From JADJYF01 sp965278995 (GTDB taxonomy: Bacteria > Pseudomonadota > Gammaproteobacteria > Ga0077536): DNA of 64,000 bases. The notes under the pieces were generated by a model. The model did no database searches. It was not told the DNA's origin and saw only the letters and a program-made list of their open reading frames with translations. Below are positions 8,757 to 17,533 of this stretch, one piece after another. A program made the position numbers and the translations under genes. Every line of letters begins with the position of its first letter. The first letter of the stretch is position 1. Location: contig OZ257136.1 in NCBI GenBank assembly GCA_965278995.1, positions 3,286,001-3,350,000 of the forward strand, written 5' to 3'.

Positions 8757-9491
8757 ATGCATGACCTGTCGCGAGCCGTTCGCCCCTTGATCGTCTTCGG
8801 CCACCGCGGTGCCGCCGGTCATGCGCCGGAAAATACGCTGCGCGCAATTCGCCTGGCGCTGGATTTTGGCGTCGATGGTATCGAAGTGGACGTTCGTCAG
8901 GTCGATGACGCTTTGATCGTTCTGCACGACGATACGCTCGCGCGCACGACTTCCGGCAGCGGGCACTATAAAGCAATGCGCCTGCCCGATCTGCGGGCAC
9001 TCGATGCCGGTGACGGCGAGCGGATCCCGCTGTTGACCGAAGTGTTGACTCTGGTCCTCGGCCGGGCGGATCTGAACGTGGAAGTCAAGGAGGCCGGGCT
9101 GGCGGCAACGCTCCTGGCGGCGCTGCACGACCAAGTGCCGCAGATCGCGCATGGCCGGCTGCTGTTGTCGTCGTTCGATGTCGCCACGACTGCCGAACTG
9201 GCCGCCGGCCGCGGTGCGATGCGTCTCGGCATCCTTTACGACGGTCCGTTTGAAGTGGCGCTGGCGCGCGCGGTCGTGCTGGCCGCCTGGTCGCTCAATC
9301 TGCCGTTGGCGCACGTCACGCCCGCGACCATCGCAGCGACGCATGCCGCCGGTCTGCGCGCACTGGTGTATACCGTCAATCACGAAGCGGATATCGAACG
9401 CTGCCGCGCAGCCGGCGTCGATGGCGTGTTTTCGGACTACCCCGATCGCGTTGTCGCGTTCAATCGTGCGTTGACCGGAGACACCCGTTGA
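8757..9491 (+). CDS. ugpQ: glycerophosphodiester phosphodiesterase (cytosolic type)
   Basis: 244 residues without signal peptide. The GDPD signature FGHRGAAGHAPENT contains the catalytic histidine and metal-binding residues; GIEVDVRQVDD supplies the Glu-x-Asp pair and VLHDDTLARTT the second histidine. It hydrolyses glycerophosphodiesters to glycerol-3-phosphate and an alcohol. The absence of a signal peptide and the short length match UgpQ-type rather than periplasmic GlpQ enzymes. It is the first gene of an operon with glpK (19 bases away) and glpD, so its product feeds straight into glycerol-3-phosphate oxidation. Confidence 0.88.
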   Translation: MHDLSRAVRPLIVFGHRGAAGHAPENTLRAIRLALDFGVDGIEVDVRQVDDALIVLHDDTLARTTSGSGHYKAMRLPDLRALDAGDGERIPLLTEVLTLVLGRADLNVEVKEAGLAATLLAALHDQVPQIAHGRLLLSSFDVATTAELAAGRGAMRLGILYDGPFEVALARAVVLAAWSLNLPLAHVTPATIAATHAAGLRALVYTVNHEADIERCRAAGVDGVFSDYPDRVVAFNRALTGDTR

Positions 9492-9510
9492 GACGGCTCG
9501 CTGCTGCGCC

Positions 9511-10992
9511 ATGAGTTACCTGCTCGCACTTGATCAGGGCACCACCAGTTCGCGTGCCATCGTGTTCGATACGAGTGGCCGGATCGCCGGGCTCGCTCAG
9601 CGCGAATTCGCGCAAAGTTATCCGCAGGCCGGCTGGGTCGAGCATGACCCGCACGAGATCCTTGCCACCCAGTTCGCTGTCGCCGATGCCGCGCTGCAAG
9701 CCGCCGGCCTCGCCGGCGGCGCGGTCAGTGCGATAGGTATCACCAATCAGCGCGAGACAGTTGTGCTGTGGGAGCGCGCCAGCGGGCGCGCCGTGGCGCC
9801 TGCGCTGGTATGGCAGGATCGACGAACGGCAGGTTTGTGCGATTCGCTCCGCGCGACGGGAGTAGAACCGTGGCTGCGTGAGCGTACCGGTTTGCAGTTG
9901 GATCCATATTTTTCGGCATCGAAGATCCGCTGGCTGCTGGACAGCGACGCCACCCTTCGCCTGCGCGCCGAGCGCGGCGAACTCGCTGTTGGCACTATCG
10001 ACAGCTGGCTCATCTGGCATTTGACCGACGGCCGTACGCATATGACCGATGCGACCAACGCTTCGCGTACGATGCTGATGAATATCCATAGCGGTGAATG
10101 GGACGACGCGCTGCTCGAACTGTGGCGCATTCCGCGCGCGCTGCTGCCGACTATCGTCGACAGCAGCGGCGTCTGCGCAACAACGCAACGCTTTGGCGCC
10201 GACATTCCGATCAGCGGTGTGGCCGGCGATCAGCAGGCCGCCCTTTTCGGTCAGGCCTGTCACACGCCGGGGATGGCCAAATGCACTTATGGCACTGGTT
10301 GTTTTCTGCTGCTGGCAACCGGCGTGGAAGCGCCGCTGTCGACGCATGGCCTGTTGACGACCGTCGCGGCACGCATCGATGGACACCTGGAGTATGCACT
10401 CGAAGGCAGTGTGTTCATGGGTGGCGCAACCGTGCAATGGCTGCGCGACGGTCTCGGCATCATCCAACACGCGGCCGACGTCGAAGCACTCGCTGCAAGC
10501 GTAGAAGACAGCGATGGCGTGGTGCTGGTGCCCGCTTTTGCCGGACTCGGCGCGCCACATTGGGACGCCCATGCCCGCGCCATCCTGATCGGCATGACAC
10601 GTGGCACGAGCAAAGCGCATATCGCGCGCGCTGCACTCGACGGCATCGCCTGGCAGGTTGCCGAAGTACTCGAAGCGATGATTGCCGATTGCGGTCTGCC
10701 ACTGGCGAGTCTGCGGGTCGACGGCGGCGCAAGTGCAAACAATCTCCTCATGCAGATCCAGACCGATTGCGTGGGTGTCGAACTCATCCGCCCGCGCGTG
10801 CTGGAAAGCACGGCTTACGGTGCGGCGTTGCTGGCTGGCCTCGGCGTCGGACTGTATGCCGATAAAGCGGCAGTCGCCGCCGCCTGGACGGCGGAGCGCT
10901 CGTTTCACCCGCAGCTTGCGCAGACCACGCTGGCTGCACGTCGACAGCGCTGGACCAGTGCCGTCGACAAAGCGCGCGGCTGGAGTACCTGA
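9511..10992 (+). CDS. glpK: glycerol kinase
   Basis: 493 residues, the normal family length. N-terminal ATP/phosphate loop DQGTTSSRAIVFD, the FGGY central region (TYGTGCFLL, then FAGLGAPHWD), and C-terminal adenosine-binding VDGGASANNLLMQIQ are all present. It phosphorylates glycerol to glycerol-3-phosphate in the cytosol. It lies between the phosphodiesterase and glpD with short gaps, forming one operon; no glycerol facilitator (glpF) is in the window. The ribosome site before ATG is weak, suggesting coupling to the upstream gene. Confidence 0.96.
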   Translation: MSYLLALDQGTTSSRAIVFDTSGRIAGLAQREFAQSYPQAGWVEHDPHEILATQFAVADAALQAAGLAGGAVSAIGITNQRETVVLWERASGRAVAPALVWQDRRTAGLCDSLRATGVEPWLRERTGLQLDPYFSASKIRWLLDSDATLRLRAERGELAVGTIDSWLIWHLTDGRTHMTDATNASRTMLMNIHSGEWDDALLELWRIPRALLPTIVDSSGVCATTQRFGADIPISGVAGDQQAALFGQACHTPGMAKCTYGTGCFLLLATGVEAPLSTHGLLTTVAARIDGHLEYALEGSVFMGGATVQWLRDGLGIIQHAADVEALAASVEDSDGVVLVPAFAGLGAPHWDAHARAILIGMTRGTSKAHIARAALDGIAWQVAEVLEAMIADCGLPLASLRVDGGASANNLLMQIQTDCVGVELIRPRVLESTAYGAALLAGLGVGLYADKAAVAAAWTAERSFHPQLAQTTLAARRQRWTSAVDKARGWST

Positions 10993-11001
10993 AGCGCCGC
11001 C

Positions 11002-12525
11002 ATGCAGCGTGAGGCATTCATCGATCATTTACGCAGCGGACAGCAGACTTTCGACGTTGCCGTGATTGGCGGCGGCGCTAACGGTGCCGGCATTGCGCTC
11101 GATGCCGCCAGCCGTGGTCTGCGCGTCGTACTTGTCGAACGCGGCGATTTCGGCTGCGGCACGTCGTCCCGCAGCAGCAAGCTTATTCATGGCGGCGTAC
11201 GTTATCTCGCGCAGGGCCGCTGGGGTCTGGTGCGCGAGGCGCTGCGCGAACGCGCGCGTCTGCTGGCCAATGCAGCCACTATCGTTAAACCGATACGCTT
11301 CATCCTGCCGGCTGGCGGTCAACTCGAACGCCTGCAGTATGCCCTTGGCCTCAAGCTCTACGAACGCCTGGGCGGCGCGCGCGAACTGCCCGCCAGCACA
11401 TTGGTCGATCGCGACGAACTTGCTACCTGTGCACCTGCGCTGTCACAACCGGGTTGCATCGGCGGCGTGGCTTATACCGACGCACAGTTCGACGACAGTC
11501 GACTGCTGCTTGCGCTGCTGCGCGCGGCGGTCGCGCGCGGCGCCATTGTCGCGAATTACTGCGCGGCAGTTGATTTCATTCGCACTGACAACCAACGCAT
11601 AGGTGGTCTCATTGTCGAGGACCGTTTGGCAGGCGCGCGCTACGAGCTGCGCGCGCGCGCGGTGGTCAACGCGACCGGTGCATGGGGTGATCTTCTGCGC
11701 CGCACCGACGATCCCGTTGCGCGCGGTACGCTGGCACCGAGTCAAGGTGCACATATCGTCGTTGATGGCGAATTTCTCGGTAGTGATAACGCGCTGGTCC
11801 TGCCGCGCACGCCAGATGGCCGCATCATGTTTGTGCTGCCGTGGCATGGCCATGCCTTGATCGGCACGACGGATACGGCGCTCGACCACGTGCCGGACGA
11901 ACCGCTCCCACTGACCAGCGAAATCGATCAGATCCTCGACGTCGCCGGGCGCTACCTCGCGCGTGCGCCGCGCCGACAGGACATCCGCAGCGTCTTCGCT
12001 GGCATCCGACCACTGGCCGGAGCAGTCGGTGCAGCCGCAACCTCGCGCGTTTCGCGCGAGCACGCCATCACCGTCAGTCACTCAGGCCTGGTCTCGGTCA
12101 GCGGCGGCAAGTGGACGACGTATCGCCTGATCGCCGAGCAGACGGTCGATCTCATGATTGCGCGCAATGCGCTGCCGGCGGGTGCATCGACAACGGCGAC
12201 GCTCGCGCTCGACCGCGCGGATGAAGCCGCCATCGCCGCGCTGATTGCGGCACAACCGGCGTTGGCTGAGCGGCTTCACCCGGCGCTGCCCTACTGCGCC
12301 GCGGATTTCGTCTGGGCAGCGCGCGGCGAGATGGCTCTGCACGTCAGCGACGCGCTCGCCTACCGCACCCGCGCGTTGTTCATCGATGCGGCCGCAGCAG
12401 CGACCATCGTGCCGGCAGTAGCGAATTTGATGGCGAAAGAGTTGAACTGGGGCGCGGGCCGGATCGATCAGGAGATTGCCGCGGCGCAAAGTGTGTCCCG
12501 GCAATTTACAGTCGGCGAACACTGA
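11002..12525 (+). CDS. glpD: aerobic glycerol-3-phosphate dehydrogenase
   Basis: 507 residues. The FAD-binding motif IGGGANGAGIALDAASRG lies near residue 20, followed by the family pattern GTSSRSSKLIHGGVRYL. The late segment VSVSGGKWTTYR is the second FAD contact typical of GlpD. It oxidises glycerol-3-phosphate to dihydroxyacetone phosphate, passing electrons to the quinone pool at the membrane. It follows glpK by 9 bases and is the last gene of the glp operon. The next gene converges. Confidence 0.95.
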   Translation: MQREAFIDHLRSGQQTFDVAVIGGGANGAGIALDAASRGLRVVLVERGDFGCGTSSRSSKLIHGGVRYLAQGRWGLVREALRERARLLANAATIVKPIRFILPAGGQLERLQYALGLKLYERLGGARELPASTLVDRDELATCAPALSQPGCIGGVAYTDAQFDDSRLLLALLRAAVARGAIVANYCAAVDFIRTDNQRIGGLIVEDRLAGARYELRARAVVNATGAWGDLLRRTDDPVARGTLAPSQGAHIVVDGEFLGSDNALVLPRTPDGRIMFVLPWHGHALIGTTDTALDHVPDEPLPLTSEIDQILDVAGRYLARAPRRQDIRSVFAGIRPLAGAVGAAATSRVSREHAITVSHSGLVSVSGGKWTTYRLIAEQTVDLMIARNALPAGASTTATLALDRADEAAIAALIAAQPALAERLHPALPYCAADFVWAARGEMALHVSDALAYRTRALFIDAAAAATIVPAVANLMAKELNWGAGRIDQEIAAAQSVSRQFTVGEH

Positions 12526-12563
12526 ACCAGATCGATATTGGTACATTCCATCCCGCGCGGCGT

Positions 12564-13487
12564 TCAATCCCACTCCATTTCTCGATACGCGCGACTGACG
12601 TTCAGCCGATGCGCACGCCCCGTCAGCTGCCATTCTCGCAGTGCGTCAGCAGCAATTCGCTCCGGTGCGTCTTCGACCAGTTCGCCGCGGTCGATAGCCG
12701 CCCGCACGGCATCGTGCAGCGCTTCGAAATAGGCGAGTTGCGCGCGCGCGCCGGCGGGCCATTCTGCGTCCGGAGGACCGTGACCCGGAACGACGATCGC
12801 ATAATGCTCCTGCATCGTCTGCGCCATCCAGCTCAGCCAGCGTTTGAGGCTGCCGTCGATGACCGGCAATCGTTCGCGAAACAGCAGATCGCCGGTGAAC
12901 AGACTTTGTGTCTTCAAATCCATTACGGTGAGATCGGCCGCGGTATGTGCGAGCGGCTGTGCCGTGAGCCGCAATACCCGCCCGCCGAGGTTGAGCTCAC
13001 GTGTACTCTCGACTGTCAGCGTCGGACCGATTACGCGCGCTTGCTGGCCCGGCCCGCCAAGCTCTGTCGCAAAATGTTCGGCGAAGAAATTCTGGTTCGC
13101 CGCCATGCTCTCGACCAGCGCCTCATGACCGACAAATGTTGTATCGCTGCTGACGAACGCCGCGTTGCCGAGCACATGGTCGAAATGTGCGTGCGTGTTG
13201 ATGACATAGCAGACCGGCTTCGAGGTGCGCGCACGGATGGCGGCGAGAAACGCCTTGCCGGTCGCTATCGAGCCGCCGCTATCGATGACCGCCACACAGC
13301 GTTCGCCTTCGACATACGCCAGATTCGCGCTGTCGCCGCGCGCGGGGTCGTCGAGATCGTGCAGCGGGCCCTGATGCAGATGAATACCGGGCGCAATTTC
13401 TGTCAGCGTGAACGCGGATCCCGCTGCGGCGGCAGTCGCGAACTGAATCGTTAGCAGCGCACTGACGAGCATTCTGGGCAGGAACAT
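12564..13487 (-). CDS. exported metallo-beta-lactamase-fold hydrolase (quinoprotein-relay/SoxH-like)
   Basis: About 307 residues. A signal peptide (hydrophobic MLVSALLTIQFATAAAA) predicts export to the periplasm. The zinc motif THAHFDH sits near residue 100, with a second-site histidine in LAHTAADL, an aspartate in FTGDLLF and a final VPGHGP. The lead EIAPGIHLHQG and the overall pattern resemble the family named quinoprotein relay system zinc metallohydrolase 2 (SoxH-like), usually found with PQQ alcohol dehydrogenases. No PQQ dehydrogenase or cytochrome lies in this window, so the link is by family only. ATG 13487 was preferred; GTG 13493 is two codons upstream. Confidence 0.8.
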   Translation of the reverse strand: MFLPRMLVSALLTIQFATAAAAGSAFTLTEIAPGIHLHQGPLHDLDDPARGDSANLAYVEGERCVAVIDSGGSIATGKAFLAAIRARTSKPVCYVINTHAHFDHVLGNAAFVSSDTTFVGHEALVESMAANQNFFAEHFATELGGPGQQARVIGPTLTVESTRELNLGGRVLRLTAQPLAHTAADLTVMDLKTQSLFTGDLLFRERLPVIDGSLKRWLSWMAQTMQEHYAIVVPGHGPPDAEWPAGARAQLAYFEALHDAVRAAIDRGELVEDAPERIAADALREWQLTGRAHRLNVSRAYREMEWD

Positions 13488-13530
13488 GAGCACTCAGCAG
13501 ACCGTCCCGGTCGGCGGCATGATAGCGTGG

Positions 13531-14388
13531 TTAAGAGTTGGCGGCGCTCGGCAGGCGGTGGACAGTGGCGTCACGCGCGGTATCGAGATTGGAATAGAGC
13601 TGGACCAGGACTTCCCGCCCGTCAGGCGTGCATTCGAGGAAACGCACGCCGTCGCAGATGTACGGTTGCACGCTGTGTTCGAAAAACGCGGGGTAAGCCA
13701 ACAACAGATCGCCCGGACGTTGATAGCCGAGCGTGCGGTTGAAACCGATTTCTTCGAACTCGTAGAAAATGGCAGCGAGCTTGCTCAAGTAGCGTGGGTC
13801 GCTCAACTGGCCGATCAGATCGGCCGCGCGCACCAGTCCCGGGTAGTCGCCGGTCTGCCGGTAAGCGGCTTCATCGGGTACCGGGAAACGTGTTCTCTCG
13901 ATGCAGGCGTTGACGAACGTCGTATCGACCCATTCACTGCCGACGAAACGCTCTTCGATGAATCGCTTGCCGCGGTTGACGTGTATCGGCATCAATACCG
14001 CATCGCTGCTGCCGGAAACATTCTTGAAAACGGCCCCATCGATTCCCGTGACGAGCGCATGCGCATTATCGGCTCGACACAACCCGCGAACGTATCCGAT
14101 GTCGTGGCACAACAGCGCAATAATCGTATTGCACCAGATCGAGGCGGTCATGCCGCTCTCGCTATCCTGCTTCCCTTTGAGAATGTGCAGGCCGACCATC
14201 GTGACATGGGCGGTGTGCTCGGCGTTGTGGTACAGCGCATCACTGCGACCGATGGCGGCAAATGCGTGTTCGGCGGCGCTCGTCACGATATCGAGTCGAC
14301 CCCGCGAAGCGCCGGGAAACAACGCATTAAAATGCGCCGTTGCCGTCTCGCAGACGATTGAAGCCAGAACTTTGGTGACGTTCAACAT
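13531..14388 (-). CDS. HD-domain metal-dependent phosphohydrolase-like protein (Npun_R2479 type)
   Basis: 285 residues. The central region shows HD-type metal ligands: YHNAEHTAHVTMVG near residue 55 and ALLCHDIGYVRG near 93, the HD pair itself. Later helices (DYPGLVRAADLIGQLSDPRY) give the final aspartate. The pattern matches a small family of HD proteins related to cyclic-nucleotide phosphodiesterases, but the substrate is unknown. It is on the same strand as the metallo-hydrolase and ends 44 bases before that gene's start, so they may be co-expressed. Some proteins of this type are predicted metalloproteins only. Confidence 0.75.
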   Translation of the reverse strand: MLNVTKVLASIVCETATAHFNALFPGASRGRLDIVTSAAEHAFAAIGRSDALYHNAEHTAHVTMVGLHILKGKQDSESGMTASIWCNTIIALLCHDIGYVRGLCRADNAHALVTGIDGAVFKNVSGSSDAVLMPIHVNRGKRFIEERFVGSEWVDTTFVNACIERTRFPVPDEAAYRQTGDYPGLVRAADLIGQLSDPRYLSKLAAIFYEFEEIGFNRTLGYQRPGDLLLAYPAFFEHSVQPYICDGVRFLECTPDGREVLVQLYSNLDTARDATVHRLPSAANS

Positions 14389-14413
14389 CGTAGTCCGTCA
14401 CCCGGAGTTGCGC

Positions 14414-14509
14414 ATGCCCTGCATGTTCTTTCGGTTGTCCATGTTCTGGCTCATGTTCCAGCCGGTGCTGCGGCCACTATATGGCCGCAGCTATGGGCTG
14501 TCCCGCTAG
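14414..14509 (+). CDS. possible 31-residue hydrophobic peptide (uncertain)
   Basis: ATG 14414 has GGAG about 7 bases upstream and opens a 31-codon frame rich in Met, Phe and Leu, ending PVLRPLYGRSYGLSR. Three ATGTTC hexamers (14423, 14441, 14453) repeat in steps of 18 and 12, multiples of three, which hints at coding. The opposite strand also has a short frame (14454 down to 14398) with a repeated Asn-Met pattern, ending just before the HD gene start, so either strand, or neither, may be translated. Confidence 0.25.
   Translation: MPCMFFRLSMFWLMFQPVLRPLYGRSYGLSR
14468..14490. terminator. perfect hairpin downstream of the pob/pca operon
   Basis: CTGCGGCCA and TGGCCGCAG form a 9-bp perfect stem around a CTATA loop. 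It is about 85 bases past the P450 stop on the minus strand, between that operon and the HD gene. No U-tract follows on either side, so it is either a weak terminator or an mRNA-end stabiliser. It also lies inside the possible 31-residue peptide frame. Confidence 0.4.
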
Positions 14510-14574
14510 AGCGGCCGAAATGTGACGGACTTGAGCAATTCTGAAACATTCGTTGCAGCGCAAAATCGCACGAT

Positions 14575-15768
14575 TCAGGCGGCCTGCAGGCGCAGCGGCA
14601 GGCGCGCCAGCGTCCGCACGGCATTGCCCGGGCGCCATACAGCGATTCCAGCGAGTTCGATGTGTGCCACGCGTTGGAGCAGAGCGCCGACCAGCGCCGC
14701 TATCTCACGCCGCGCGACGTGTTGCCCGACGCAGACATGAATGCCGCTGCCGAAAGCGACATGCGGCAGCCGTTCGCGCGTGATATCGAAGCGGTCGGGG
14801 TCCATCCAGCGCGCCGGATCGCGGTTGGCCGCAGCCATTACGCACAACAGTTTGGTGCCCTCCGGCAGCATCGCTCCGGCCAGTTCGACCTCGCTGTCGG
14901 TGGTCCGACAGAACGTATGCACGGGCGAGGTGTAGCGCAGGACTTCGTCGATGGCGGCAGGAAGCAGCGTCGGATCGGCGCGCAGCTGCTGCCAGGCAAC
15001 GGGGTGGGTGGCAAAACAATGCAACAGGTTGGCGAGCGTGGCGACGGTCGTATCGATACCGGCGGACAACAGCGATCGAACCAGCAGTTCGGCTTCCTGT
15101 GAAGTTATCTCGCCCACCGCAGCGGCGGCATGGATGGTCGCACCGAGACTGTCTGGCGCCAGCGCTGACCGTGCGCAGCGGGCGGCTATCCAGGCCATCA
15201 CTTCCGGCGCATCGGTCATCGCCTCACGGCGCAACGCGGTATCGGGCCCCAGCGCATTGAACACCATCGCACCGTAGCGCAGCAGCATGCGGCGGTCACC
15301 GGCGGCGAGCCCGACTGCATCGCCAAAGACCTGCAGCGGGTAGGCAGCGGCCAGTTCGGCGACACCTTCGATGGTGCCGGCGGCAAGCGCTGCATCGACC
15401 CGGCTCGCGGCCGCGCTCACGAAAGCCGGTTCCAGCGCCTGTAAGGCCATCGGCGATAACGCGCGCGCGAGCACGCGACGTGTCCGTTCGTGCGCCGGCG
15501 GATCGACTTCCAGCACAATGCTCGGCGGCCGCCACGGCGGTTCGCGCTTGAAGTCGCTCAAGCCGACACCGCGCGACGAACAAAACCGGCGCCAGTCTCG
15601 AAACACGGTCTCGACCAGTTCGATGCGGCCGATAGCGCACACGTCGTAACGCGGCAGGTAGACGACCGGCCCCACTTCGCGCACGGCCCGATAATAGTCG
15701 TCGGGCGCGAGGAGTACGGTCGGGTCGAAGGGATCGAGGCTGAGCGCAGGCAGTTCAGTGACAGCCAT
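14575..15768 (-). CDS. CYP199-like cytochrome P450 (probable 4-methoxybenzoate O-demethylase)
   Basis: 397 residues from ATG 15768. Heme loop FGSGIHVCVGQHVARRE places the cysteine thiolate at about residue 346; the I-helix AGIDTT is at 236-241. From memory of CYP199A enzymes (para-methoxybenzoate monooxygenases), strongly similar blocks are FCSSRGVGLSDF, PWRPPS, YPLQVF and LLVRSLLSAG. The Arg and Ser of WRPPS (about R80 and S83) and the RS pair (R231, S232) match the residues reported to hold the benzoate carboxylate. It is the last gene of the pca operon, 11 bases after pcaC. It should turn 4-methoxybenzoate into 4-hydroxybenzoate, the PobA substrate. No ferredoxin or ferredoxin reductase is adjacent. 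Confidence 0.8.
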   Translation of the reverse strand: MAVTELPALSLDPFDPTVLLAPDDYYRAVREVGPVVYLPRYDVCAIGRIELVETVFRDWRRFCSSRGVGLSDFKREPPWRPPSIVLEVDPPAHERTRRVLARALSPMALQALEPAFVSAAASRVDAALAAGTIEGVAELAAAYPLQVFGDAVGLAAGDRRMLLRYGAMVFNALGPDTALRREAMTDAPEVMAWIAARCARSALAPDSLGATIHAAAAVGEITSQEAELLVRSLLSAGIDTTVATLANLLHCFATHPVAWQQLRADPTLLPAAIDEVLRYTSPVHTFCRTTDSEVELAGAMLPEGTKLLCVMAAANRDPARWMDPDRFDITRERLPHVAFGSGIHVCVGQHVARREIAALVGALLQRVAHIELAGIAVWRPGNAVRTLARLPLRLQAA

Positions 15769-15779
15769 CGTGAGCCCGC

Positions 15780-16166
15780 TCAAGTACCGGCATCGATCGC
15801 GCGGAAGACTTCCTGCGCGAGCTTGAAGCCATGATTGGCCGCCGGCACTCCGCAATAGATGGCTGCGTGCAGCAGGACTTCCTTGATCTCGTCGCGACTC
15901 AATCCGTTATTGAGTGCGGCGCGGACGTGCAGCTGGAATTCGTCGTCAGCGCCGAGTCCCAGCAGCATCGACAGCGTCATGAAGCTGCGCGTACGTTTGT
16001 CCAGGCCGGGGCGTTGCCAGATGTCGCCCCAGGCATAGCGCGTGATGAAATCAATGAAGTCACCGTTGAAGGGATTCCGCGCTGCTTCCGAGCGGTCGAC
16101 ATGAGCATCGCCCAACACTGCGCGACGCGTGCGTGTTCCGAGTTGATGGCGTTCTTCGTCGTTCAC
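15780..16166 (-). CDS. pcaC: 4-carboxymuconolactone decarboxylase
   Basis: 128 residues if GTG 16166 is the start. An AGGAG about 9 bases before this GTG decides the choice; the longer frame from TTG 16184 would place that AGGAG inside the gene. Family motifs of the CMD/AhpD-like fold are visible: GLDKRTRSFMTLSML, HVRAALNNGLSRDEIKE and the C-terminal HAAIYCGVPAAN. It decarboxylates 4-carboxymuconolactone to beta-ketoadipate enol-lactone. It follows pcaB by 18 bases and is not fused to pcaD, unlike the PcaL fusion of some bacteria; no pcaD lies nearby. Confidence 0.93.
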   Translation of the reverse strand: MNDEERHQLGTRTRRAVLGDAHVDRSEAARNPFNGDFIDFITRYAWGDIWQRPGLDKRTRSFMTLSMLLGLGADDEFQLHVRAALNNGLSRDEIKEVLLHAAIYCGVPAANHGFKLAQEVFRAIDAGT

Positions 16167-16184
16167 AATGCGGTACTCCTGCAA

Positions 16185-17531
16185 TTAACGCTGAAGGTTC
16201 TGCGCATGGCGGGCCAGCGCTTCTTCAATGAACGTCTCGGTCACGCCCAGATAATGCTCGGGCACCAGGGCCAGGCGTAGCCCATCTTCACCAATATGCC
16301 GCATGACTTCCGGCATACCGGCAAGAACGTCGGCCAGTGGGCGGGTGCTGTCCTGCGCCATGCCAACCGCCTGCGTGACGAGTGCTTGCGCCGCTGGCCG
16401 ACCAAGCGAAGTGGCCAGTGCACGGGCGACGGCTTCGGCCATGATGAGGCCCTTGCTGAGTTCGAGGTTCCGCCGCATCGCGACGGGATCGACTTCGATG
16501 TCGGCAAATGCCGCCTGCAGCTGCTCGACCGCTGCGCCGGTGACGACAAACAATTCACGCACGGCAGTCGATTCCGCGTGCCAGGCGCCAGCTGCCCGTT
16601 CATGCATGTGCTCGAAGCTCGCGAAAACCGTTGCGAGCAGGCCCGGCGCGCGCCGGGCACCGGCATACGCGCCGATGGCGGCGACTGGATTGCGCTTGTG
16701 CGGCAGCGCCGACGAGCCACCACGGCCAGGTGCCTGCGCTTCATTCAGCTCGCCGACTTCGCTCTGCATCATGAGAATGAGATCGAACGCTACTTTGCCG
16801 GCGCAGGCCGCGAGATTGGCGAGTTGCGCTGCGGCTTCGCGGACGATGGTGCGTTCGCTATGCCAGGGCGACGCCGGCACCAGAGCCAGCCGTGCTGCCA
16901 AGGCGTCGCGCAGACGCGCGCCGTCCGCACCCAACGCTGCCAGCGTGCCGGCCGGCCCGCCACATTGCACCGGCAGGCTGGCAGCAACGCGCACGAGTTG
17001 AGTACGCGCCGCGCTCAGCGCGTCGAGCCAACCGGCCACCTTCAGCCCGAACGTCATCGGCAATGCATGTTGCGACAGGGTGCGCGCCACCATTACGGTG
17101 CCGCGATGTGTGACGACCAGTTCGGCCAGCGTCGCGGTAAGTGCGGTTAGATGCTCGTTCAGCAGGGTGAGCCCGGCCCGCATCTGCAATACCAGCGCCG
17201 TATCCATGACATCCTGACTGGTCGAGCCCCAATGCACGTAACGCGCAGCATCAGCATCCTCGGCCGCCACCAGCGCGGTCAACTGCTGGACCATCGCGAT
17301 CGCTGGCGTGCCGCTGGTGGCGGTAGCGCGCTTGATCGCCTCGAGGTCTAAATGCGCCACCTCGCAGGCAGCACCGATGATCAGCGCGGCACTGCACGGG
17401 ATGAGGCCGAGAGCACTTTCGGCGGCCGCCAGCGCCGCTTCGAATTCGAGCATGCGGGCGAGCGTTGCGTGCGCATCGAACAGCCGGGTGAAGGCGACTG
17501 ACTCAAGATAACCGTCGGTCAGTGCGTCCAT
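16185..17531 (-). CDS. pcaB: 3-carboxy-cis,cis-muconate cycloisomerase
   Basis: 448 residues from ATG 17531, which falls 2 bases after the pobA stop. It belongs to the fumarase/argininosuccinate lyase superfamily: the signature GGSSALPHKRNPV, with the catalytic serine-loop region, lies near residue 280, and HWGSTSQDVMDTA gives the family's N-terminal active-site block. It cycloisomerises 3-carboxy-cis,cis-muconate, the PcaHG product, to 4-carboxymuconolactone. Placed between pobA and pcaC in the same operon. Confidence 0.94.
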   Translation of the reverse strand: MDALTDGYLESVAFTRLFDAHATLARMLEFEAALAAAESALGLIPCSAALIIGAACEVAHLDLEAIKRATATSGTPAIAMVQQLTALVAAEDADAARYVHWGSTSQDVMDTALVLQMRAGLTLLNEHLTALTATLAELVVTHRGTVMVARTLSQHALPMTFGLKVAGWLDALSAARTQLVRVAASLPVQCGGPAGTLAALGADGARLRDALAARLALVPASPWHSERTIVREAAAQLANLAACAGKVAFDLILMMQSEVGELNEAQAPGRGGSSALPHKRNPVAAIGAYAGARRAPGLLATVFASFEHMHERAAGAWHAESTAVRELFVVTGAAVEQLQAAFADIEVDPVAMRRNLELSKGLIMAEAVARALATSLGRPAAQALVTQAVGMAQDSTRPLADVLAGMPEVMRHIGEDGLRLALVPEHYLGVTETFIEEALARHAQNLQR

Positions 17532-17533
17532 GA

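Noticed and set aside
9460..11028. 522-codon open frame antisense to glpK
   Set aside because: It lies exactly opposite a certain glpK, has no family motifs and an Arg/Ala/Gln-rich shadow composition typical of GC-rich antisense frames.
12609..13454. 281-codon frame antisense to the metallo-hydrolase
   Set aside because: Shadow of a gene with signal peptide and zinc motifs.
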